Assembly (NCBI GenBank): GCA_039194665.1
Contig: JBCCVW010000099.1
Location: 1 to 16,592 of the forward strand
Reading direction: 5' to 3'
Length of the DNA: 16,592 nt
Source: JABSQH01 sp039194665
GTDB taxonomy: Bacteria; Actinomycetota; Acidimicrobiia; Acidimicrobiales; Ilumatobacteraceae
The position numbers and the translations under genes were made by a program. How positions within the stretch are numbered: position 1 is the first letter of the stretch; every line of letters begins with the position of its first letter. The notes below the pieces were generated by a model, which had not been told where the DNA came from, did no database searches, and was given only the letters and a program-made list of their open reading frames with translations. Of the stretch, positions 7,502 through 13,038 are shown in pieces.

Positions 7502-8632
7502 ATGTACGTCCCCAAGCACTGGCTGTTCCTGTTCGGGCTCAGCTGTACGTTCGGTGTGGCGCTGCTCTGGTTGTACACCCAGAACGCGCTGCTCAATGCA
7601 GAGGTCTCGTCGCTTGAACGCGACGTCGTCGCACTCGAAGTCGACGCCAACTCACTGGCTGGCGATGTGCGCCAGTTGGAGTTCGCAGTCGCCGAGCTCC
7701 AATCGGCATCCGACAGCGCCGTCGCAACGGGCACGGCGGCGGCGCGCCACGGGATCGCCAGCCTTGCGGACGAGACCCTGGAGTCCGATACCTCGGTCGT
7801 CGTCGCTGAGTTGCAGGCGATCGCGAGCGAGTTGCGTGCGGCGCAGACTCCACAGGTGGTCGTGGTCGACACGAGCACCGACGATGCGTGCCTCTTTGCT
7901 GACGGGGACGAGCACGCCGCTCAGGGAGGTGGCGGTAGCTCGGGTGGTGGCTCGTTCGAGGCGTCGATCGAAGCCAACAACGAGATCGGCAACTACGCCA
8001 CCAACAGCGGCAACATCATCGACAGCTTCTTCTTGGATGGTGGTCAGGGCGATGTTGGTCTGAACATCGTGGAGTCGGTGCTGAATGGCGTGAACATCAG
8101 CATCGTCCACCAGAGCGGCGAGAACAGTCTGAGCGACAGCGCCAACAACATGGCTGGCCCCGTCACCGGCAATAACCCGACCAACGAACACTCGCCGTCG
8201 TTCAGCGGCAACGAGATCTCGGCGCCGGTGTCGGTGTCAGGCACCGTCGACTCATCCAACGCCATCGGTGGCAACGACGCAGCATCGGCAACGCTGGACC
8301 CGCCGGTCAGCGATGCGCCGGTTGCGGTTGCGCCCCAGACCGTCACCTTGAACGGGGCATGGACCATGGCCACCGACGAGCCAACCAGCGAGGAGGCAAC
8401 CGCCGATGAGTCGTCTGACGCTCCTGGGCCCGTTGCAATCGAGCAGCCAGCGCCCGTTGACATGGCGCCGAACGTCGGGAGCGAGTCGTCGAACCCGGGT
8501 CAAGACGCTGACACGGTCGTCCAGAGTGTCGACGTCGAGCGGTCCACAACGCCGACTCCCGCGCCTGTCGAGCCGCAGAGCGCACCCGCCTCCAGTGACC
8601 ACGAGGCGGCGGAGACTCCAAGCGACGAGTAG
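7502..8632 (+). CDS. membrane-anchored low-complexity surface protein, function unknown
   Basis: I do not recognise a family. The 376-residue product has a single N-terminal membrane segment (about 7-25, WLFLFGLSCTFGVALLWLY) with no obvious cleavage site, so it is probably anchored N-in/C-out. Residues about 27-72 and 98-115 are predicted coiled coil (LLNAEVSSLERDVVALEVDA; LEFAVAELQ). A GGGGSSGGGS hinge follows at 142-151. Residues 155-262 are Asn/Ser/Gly-rich with short strands (NEIGNYATNSGNIIDSFF, NIVESVLNGVNISIV, GNEISAPVSVSG, SSNAIGGNDAAS). Residues 263-376 are an acidic Pro/Ala/Ser/Thr tail resembling a cell-wall-spanning region. The only Cys are at 15 and 130. The strong ribosome-binding site and the hairpin after the stop support a real single-gene unit. 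The layout suggests an envelope or assembly scaffold, which is inference. Confidence 0.75.
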   Translation: MYVPKHWLFLFGLSCTFGVALLWLYTQNALLNAEVSSLERDVVALEVDANSLAGDVRQLEFAVAELQSASDSAVATGTAAARHGIASLADETLESDTSVVVAELQAIASELRAAQTPQVVVVDTSTDDACLFADGDEHAAQGGGGSSGGGSFEASIEANNEIGNYATNSGNIIDSFFLDGGQGDVGLNIVESVLNGVNISIVHQSGENSLSDSANNMAGPVTGNNPTNEHSPSFSGNEISAPVSVSGTVDSSNAIGGNDAASATLDPPVSDAPVAVAPQTVTLNGAWTMATDEPTSEEATADESSDAPGPVAIEQPAPVDMAPNVGSESSNPGQDADTVVQSVDVERSTTPTPAPVEPQSAPASSDHEAAETPSDE

Positions 8633-8648
8633 CAGTCGCCGACACCCA

Positions 8649-8679
8649 CCACCGCGCCGAATCCCGAGCGGCGCGGTGG
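8649..8679 (+). terminator. strong GC hairpin after the coiled-coil protein gene
   Basis: CCACCGCGCCG pairs perfectly with CGGCGCGGTGG (11 bp) across a 9-nt loop, 16 nt after the stop at 8632. No T-run follows, as is common for terminators in high-GC actinobacteria. Confidence 0.6.
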
Positions 8680-8801
8680 CGGTGAGGTCGACCGGTGCTC
8701 CCCGTCCCGCTCCTGGCGCGACCAGCAGGGGGGAATGCCGTTGCGGCGGGAGACAAGTGCTGGTTCGGCTTTCCGTTCCAGCGGCTGTGTTTCGAAATCG
8801 A

Positions 8802-8824
8802 CCCACCCACCCGCACCCCCACCC
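8802..8824 (-). other. potential G-quadruplex motif upstream of the two-component operon
   Basis: The plus strand has five C runs of at least three bases (8802-8804, 8806-8808, 8810-8812, 8816-8820, 8822-8824) separated by A, A, GCA and A. The minus strand therefore fits the canonical G-quadruplex pattern with very short loops. Formation in the cell is unknown. Confidence 0.5.
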
Positions 8825-8918
8825 ACCTGCCTCCCGGGGCAGATTTGCAAGAGCATCGAAGCATCCTCAACGAGACCGGCGAAGTGTTCCGCTGAGGCCG
8901 ACGACATGGGACGTGGTT

Positions 8919-8947
8919 CTTCATGGTCGCTTCATGGCTTCTTCGCG
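8919..8947 (+). promoter_or_regulatory. candidate OmpR/PhoB-type operator, site C (two-component operon)
   Basis: Two identical half-sites, CTTCATG-GTCG-CTTCATG (8919-8936), are exactly 11 bp apart. A degenerate third, CTTCGCG, is in phase at 8941-8947. The two perfect half-sites end 46 nt before the response-regulator start, so autoregulation is the natural reading. Confidence 0.6.
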
Positions 8948-8982
8948 ATGGTCTCGGCGTGGCCGTTCGCGAGACTGACGAG

Positions 8983-9648
8983 ATGCGCGTACTCGTGGTC
9001 GAGGACGATCCCGACATCCGCACCTCGGTCGCCCGCGGCCTTGTCGCGGCTGGCTTCGCCGTCGATACGGCCGACACGATCGACCAGTCGGATGCGCTGC
9101 TCGATGTCAACGCGTATGACTGCACCGTGCTTGACCGGATCGTGCCCGGCGGCGACACCGTTGACCTCCTCAACCGCCGTCGCCACGGGGGCGACGCAAC
9201 CCCGGCGCTGTTCCTCACGGCGCGCGACGCGGTGGAGGATCGAATCGACGGGTTCGAGGCCGGTGGTGACGACTATCTCGTCAAGCCGTTCTCGCTCGAA
9301 GAGCTCGTGGTACGCGTTCGTGCGCTGTGCCGGCGCACCCGCACCCTCGCCCCGACCAAGGTCACCGTTGGCAACCTGGTGATCGACCGGGCCAAAGCCG
9401 AGGTCCGCCGCAACGGGGTGCTGCTCCCGCTCACAGCGAAGGAGCACGCGATCCTCGAACAGTTGGCCGGCAATGTCGATGTCGTCGTGAGTCGCAGCCA
9501 TCTCATCGAGCACTGTTGGGATGAAGTGCATGACCCGATGTCCAACGTGGTGGATGTGCACATCAGCTCGTTGCGCCGCAAGCTCGGTGAACCCTCGCCG
9601 ATCTCGACCGTCCGTGGGCAGGGATTCATCCTGCGGGAGCGGCCCTAG
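8983..9648 (+). CDS. two-component response regulator, OmpR/PhoB family
   Basis: The start at ATG 8983 is chosen because MRVLVVEDDPDIR is the canonical first strand of a receiver domain. An ATG at 8923 would add 20 unrelated residues and lies inside operator site C. In the receiver (1-118), Asp8/Asp9 form the acidic pocket, Asp51 (TVLDRIVP) is the phosphoacceptor, Thr79 is in FLTAR and Lys101 is in YLVKPF. After a short linker, residues about 125-221 form a winged helix-turn-helix (LTAKEHAILEQLAGN, SNVVDVHISSLRRKLGE, ISTVRGQGFIL). At 221 residues it has the usual length for the family. The sensor kinase starts 9 nt after its stop, so the two form one operon. Family members bind tandem half-sites with 11-bp period, matching sites A-D in this window. 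Confidence 0.95.
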   Translation: MRVLVVEDDPDIRTSVARGLVAAGFAVDTADTIDQSDALLDVNAYDCTVLDRIVPGGDTVDLLNRRRHGGDATPALFLTARDAVEDRIDGFEAGGDDYLVKPFSLEELVVRVRALCRRTRTLAPTKVTVGNLVIDRAKAEVRRNGVLLPLTAKEHAILEQLAGNVDVVVSRSHLIEHCWDEVHDPMSNVVDVHISSLRRKLGEPSPISTVRGQGFILRERP

Positions 9649-9657
9649 GCCGCACAC

Positions 9658-11274
9658 ATGGCAGAGACCGACCTCTCCTCGACCGCCGCGTCCCAGCTGC
9701 GATCGCTGCGCGTGCGCATCACCGCGTTGATCGCCCTGCTCTCGATACTGATCGTTGCCGGGTTCGCCGTCGTCGTGATCCGGATCGACCGGGACTTGCG
9801 CGACGAGCGGATCGAGACCGAAGTGCTTCGCCTCGGCGACCTGGCCGATCGTCAAGCGTCGTTCATCGAGGGTTCGTACGAGGCGGACCGCCCGATCATC
9901 GACCGCGTCGCGCTGGTGATCAACCCGTCGTTCTCGCGCCTCGAGTTCGAGGCGCAGGCCGCTCGGCTGGGCCTGGCGGAGCCGAACGAGGAGCAAATGC
10001 GCACCGCGATGGAGTCGCTCGTGCGGAGCGCTGAACTCGAGTATCAGGCCGTCTGGTTCGGCGATCTGCTGCGCGAACTCGAGGACGAAGCGCTCGTTGA
10101 GCAGGTCGACCTTGCTGCACTCATCGACCGGGGCTCGGTGGTCGTCCAGCGATCGGCTCGATCAGACGGCATCGGCGAGACCGTGACGATCGTCCGCGAC
10201 GACTTGATGAACGCAATGCTCGACGACCCTCCCGATGATGTGTTCGACGAGGCCTATCGCCGTTTCGTGTTCGAGCGTGCCGAGGCCGCTGGACTGGAGT
10301 TGCAGTTCGATCCGGTTGTGTACCCGGGTCCACTCGTCGACGTCGACGAGGAGCAGGTGTTGACCATCGGCGAGCAGGCGATCGAGTCGAGAGGGGCCGT
10401 TGACGCGACGGTCGAGGCCACGTCTGGCGATGCGCGCATTGTTCGCGCCGACGTGTTGATCCGCGACGCAACCATCCGTGGTGCAGCCGTTGCCGTGGTC
10501 GATCCGACCGGCTTCGACGCCGACCATGTCGGGCTGCGCAATCGGGTGATCGCGCTGGCCGTCGCACTCGTCGGCGTGTCGGTCATCGCCGCGTGGTTCG
10601 TCGCTGGCCGCACCACGCGACCGATGGCGCGCGCGCTCGGACAACAAGAGCGTTTCCTTGCCGACGCCGCACACGAACTGCGTACTCCCGTCGCGGCGAT
10701 TCGGCTGACCGCCGAGGCCGCTGACGAGGCGACGTCGGCTGCCAGCTTGCAACGAGTCGCCGAGCTCGCCGCCGACGCATCGACGTTGACCGACAACCTG
10801 TTGACGCTGGCTCGGATGGATGCCGATCGCCTGCAGCTGCAACGAGATCGGGTGCGCATGGACCTGCTCGTCGAGTCGACGATCGACGCGATCCCGGGCG
10901 CGCGCGAGGCGACACTCGTCGAGCCGAGCGCGCCAGTCGTGGCCGATATCGACCCCGGACTGGTGCAACGGGCGATCGGCAACATGGTGCGGAATGCGAT
11001 TGCTCACGGCGAAGCGACCGCCGCAACACCGGCAGTCGTGACGCTCGATGCAACTGACACGGGGTTCTCTCTCCGCGTTCGCGATCACGGGCCAGGCATC
11101 GACCCATCAATGGCCGATGACGTCTTCGAGCGGTTTCGGGCGCAGACCGGTTCGTCGGGCCACGGGCTCGGCCTCCCGCTGTCGCGCTGGATCGCCCGAG
11201 CCCACGGCGGTGAACTCGCCATCGTGGACACCAGCAGCGCAGGGACGACACTGGAGCTCACGCTGCCCAGGTAA
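9658..11274 (+). CDS. two-component sensor histidine kinase
   Basis: The protein has 538 residues. TM1 is at about 21-41 (ITALIALLSILIVAGFAVVVI) and TM2 at about 296-316. Between them lies an extracytoplasmic region of about 255 residues that is acidic and rich in Glu, Asp and Arg, with no Cys; I do not recognise its fold. A short HAMP-like linker (GRTTRPMARAL) leads to the HisKA helix with phosphoacceptor His339 in FLADAAHELRTPVAAIRL. The ATPase domain has the N box NMVRNAIAHGE (Asn442, Asn446), G1 RDHGPGID (474-482), F box VFERF (489-493) and G2 GHGLGLPLSR (501-510). It should phosphorylate Asp51 of the upstream regulator in response to an external signal. A hairpin follows the stop directly. 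Confidence 0.94.
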   Translation: MAETDLSSTAASQLRSLRVRITALIALLSILIVAGFAVVVIRIDRDLRDERIETEVLRLGDLADRQASFIEGSYEADRPIIDRVALVINPSFSRLEFEAQAARLGLAEPNEEQMRTAMESLVRSAELEYQAVWFGDLLRELEDEALVEQVDLAALIDRGSVVVQRSARSDGIGETVTIVRDDLMNAMLDDPPDDVFDEAYRRFVFERAEAAGLELQFDPVVYPGPLVDVDEEQVLTIGEQAIESRGAVDATVEATSGDARIVRADVLIRDATIRGAAVAVVDPTGFDADHVGLRNRVIALAVALVGVSVIAAWFVAGRTTRPMARALGQQERFLADAAHELRTPVAAIRLTAEAADEATSAASLQRVAELAADASTLTDNLLTLARMDADRLQLQRDRVRMDLLVESTIDAIPGAREATLVEPSAPVVADIDPGLVQRAIGNMVRNAIAHGEATAATPAVVTLDATDTGFSLRVRDHGPGIDPSMADDVFERFRAQTGSSGHGLGLPLSRWIARAHGGELAIVDTSSAGTTLELTLPR

Positions 11275-11275
11275 C

Positions 11276-11320
11276 CGCGGAAATCCAGGGGATACCGTGC
11301 GCGTTGCGCTGGTTTCCGCG
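11276..11320 (+). terminator. hairpin terminator after the two-component operon
   Basis: CGCGGAAA pairs with TTTCCGCG, and after one bulged T the stem continues CCAG with CTGG. This gives 12 bp around a 20-nt loop, starting 1 nt after the kinase stop. There is no T-run. It separates the operon from the next promoter. Confidence 0.55.
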
Positions 11321-11367
11321 AAGAGAACAACGCTCGATCTGGTCGGCGGCTCCCGATCGGGTGTCGA

Positions 11368-11398
11368 CTTCACTGTTGCTTCATGAACTGAGGTGTTG
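11368..11398 (+). promoter_or_regulatory. candidate OmpR/PhoB-type operator, site D (beta-helix/RHS operon)
   Basis: The site reads CTTCACTGTTGCTTCATG, then AACT, then GAGGTGTTG. The half-sites are exactly 11 bp apart, and the trailing block is identical to that of site B. It ends 11 nt before the GTG start at 11410, so the operator probably overlaps the core promoter. No good Shine-Dalgarno sequence is seen between it and the start. Confidence 0.6.
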
Positions 11399-11409
11399 AG
11401 TCGGCGGCG

Positions 11410-13038
11410 GTGGCAGACCTCCGCGCCCTGCGCGCATCTCGGCACGGCAGCACGTCGGTTCGTATCCGGCGGATCGTGCTGGCGGTTGCTCTGGTCCTGT
11501 GGGGCGTTGCGCTCGGCGCCGGTCTCGGTAGTCGTCCGGTCCACGGCGTGACGGTCGGCTCGGAGGCCGAACTGCGCTCGGCATTCGGTGATCCATCGGA
11601 GACCGAGGTGGTACTCAGTGTCGACGTCTCGTTGACTGATTGCTCGAGCGGCGCGTTGACGCGACCGGCAGGATCCGGCCCAATGCTCGTCGAGGGCGGT
11701 GGCTTCACCCTCACCCAAACCTGTCCCGGCGAGCGAGTGATCACGAATGATGGGGGCGAACTCGAACTCCGCAACCTCACGGTGACCGGTGGAACGCTCG
11801 ATGCGGGCGACGACGAGGCATTCGGCGGTGGGGTGTTCTCAGCCGGCACGTTGCGACTGATAACTGCGGTAGTGAGTGACAACCGGGCCGACGGACAGTT
11901 GGGTGGCGCCGGCGGAGGGGTGGCGACGACCGGCGCACTGGTCATCGATCGGAGTGTCGTCGAGGGCAACCTTGCGGCCGGCGGCCGATCCGTGTTCGGC
12001 GGCCGAGGCGGAGGTGTGTATGCGGAAGGGCGCACCGAGATCGTCGACTCGGCGATCGCCGACAACACCGCTGGGGGCGCGCCCGGAGCTGGAGGCAGCG
12101 GCGGGGGTGTGTTCGTCAACAACGACGTGATCCTGCGCCGATCGACGATCGCCCGCAACACCGCCGCCGCCGGTAGCGCGGGAGACGGTGGGGCATTTGG
12201 GGGCGTCGTTGCCAACGGTGGTCTGCAGGCGATCAACTCAACGGTCCACGCCAACACCGCTGTGGGGACACGATCGCAACATGGTGGGCTCAACGCTGCT
12301 GGCGAACTCGCGCTGGTGTACTCCGCTGTGACGGCCAACTCGGCGGAGTCGGGATCGGCAAACGTTGTGTTCAAACGTGGAGATCGATCGACCGCATCGG
12401 TCGTGAGCGAGGCGCTGGGCGGCGCGGCGTCGTGCAGCGCTGCGGTTGGAGTATCAGGTGGCTACAACTTCGCAGACGACACGAGTTGCGGATTCGTTGC
12501 CGCAACTGACCGGGAAGGGGCCGGCGATCCTGGACTCGGCGACCTCGGAGTCGACATCGGTCCGACACCCGTTCGGGTGCCATCGTCTGATGGGCCACTG
12601 GTCGACGCGATCCCTGCTGCCGACTGTGTGATCGGCGACGCCGCTGCGATCACGACCGATCAACAGGGCACCGCACGACCGCAGAACGATGCGTGCGACA
12701 TCGGACCGGTCGAGCTGATGGCGATGGTCCCGCCATCGACCGAACCGACCGTGCCGCCGACGGAACCCACTGCACCGCCGACCGAGCCGACCGTGACCCC
12801 GACCGACCCGTCCACGACGGGCGCTTCGACGATGCCGACAACGACCACGCCGGCCCCGACGAACCCATCCATCCCGCAAACCACTCCCAGCACCTCGCCG
12901 ATCGCAGGACCCGACCCGAGCGGACCCCTGCCCGGTACTGGTACCACCGTCGCCATCATCCTGGTCATCGCCGCTGGCCTGATCGCGGTCGGCGTCATGG
13001 TTCGCCGACGCTCGGTGCGACCCGCCAGCGAGAACTGA
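11410..13038 (+). CDS. sortase-anchored (LPXTG) beta-helix surface protein with choice-of-anchor Q motif
   Basis: The product has 542 residues from GTG 11410, the only start codon before the signal. The Arg-rich n-region and hydrophobic segment (about 21-41, IVLAVALVLWGVALGAG) form a long export signal, with cleavage probably near PVHG|VTVG. Residues about 50-350 are a right-handed beta-helix of Pmp/polymorphic-repeat style, with recurring GGGVF, GGGVA, GGGVY and DNTA/RNTA/ANTA turns. Residues about 414-434 carry TDQQGTARPQNDACDIGPVE, the end motif of choice-of-anchor Q proteins. A Pro/Thr stalk (437-506, repeats of EPTVPP, EPTAPP, EPTVTP) leads to LPGTG (507-511), a membrane segment and RRRSVRP. 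A class-A-type sortase should therefore link it to the wall; none is encoded here. Its stop overlaps the RHS start by 1 nt (TGATG). Confidence 0.88.
   Translation: MADLRALRASRHGSTSVRIRRIVLAVALVLWGVALGAGLGSRPVHGVTVGSEAELRSAFGDPSETEVVLSVDVSLTDCSSGALTRPAGSGPMLVEGGGFTLTQTCPGERVITNDGGELELRNLTVTGGTLDAGDDEAFGGGVFSAGTLRLITAVVSDNRADGQLGGAGGGVATTGALVIDRSVVEGNLAAGGRSVFGGRGGGVYAEGRTEIVDSAIADNTAGGAPGAGGSGGGVFVNNDVILRRSTIARNTAAAGSAGDGGAFGGVVANGGLQAINSTVHANTAVGTRSQHGGLNAAGELALVYSAVTANSAESGSANVVFKRGDRSTASVVSEALGGAASCSAAVGVSGGYNFADDTSCGFVAATDREGAGDPGLGDLGVDIGPTPVRVPSSDGPLVDAIPAADCVIGDAAAITTDQQGTARPQNDACDIGPVELMAMVPPSTEPTVPPTEPTAPPTEPTVTPTDPSTTGASTMPTTTTPAPTNPSIPQTTPSTSPIAGPDPSGPLPGTGTTVAIILVIAAGLIAVGVMVRRRSVRPASEN
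12727..12810 (+). repeat. Pro/Thr-rich stalk coding repeat
   Basis: The coding sequence repeats units of about 24 nt giving EPTVPPT, EPTAPPT and EPTVTPT. This is the extended cell-wall-spanning stalk before the LPGTG motif. Such repeats vary in number between strains in other actinobacteria. Confidence 0.5.

Larger units (their letters stand above)
8633..8982. other. intergenic region upstream of the two-component operon
   Basis: These 350 bases hold no convincing gene; the short open frames here are Arg/Pro-rich and lack domain-like sequence. In order they contain a perfect 11-bp hairpin (8649-8679), a C-rich run that would form a G-quadruplex on the minus strand (8802-8824), and repeat site C just before the response regulator (8919-8947). 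Confidence 0.6.

Noticed and set aside
11370..12374. Minus-strand open frame of 334 codons opposite the LPXTG gene
   Set aside because: It is Pro/Ala/Ser-rich and mirrors the Gly-rich beta-helix codons; the plus strand has signal, beta-helix, stalk and LPGTG.
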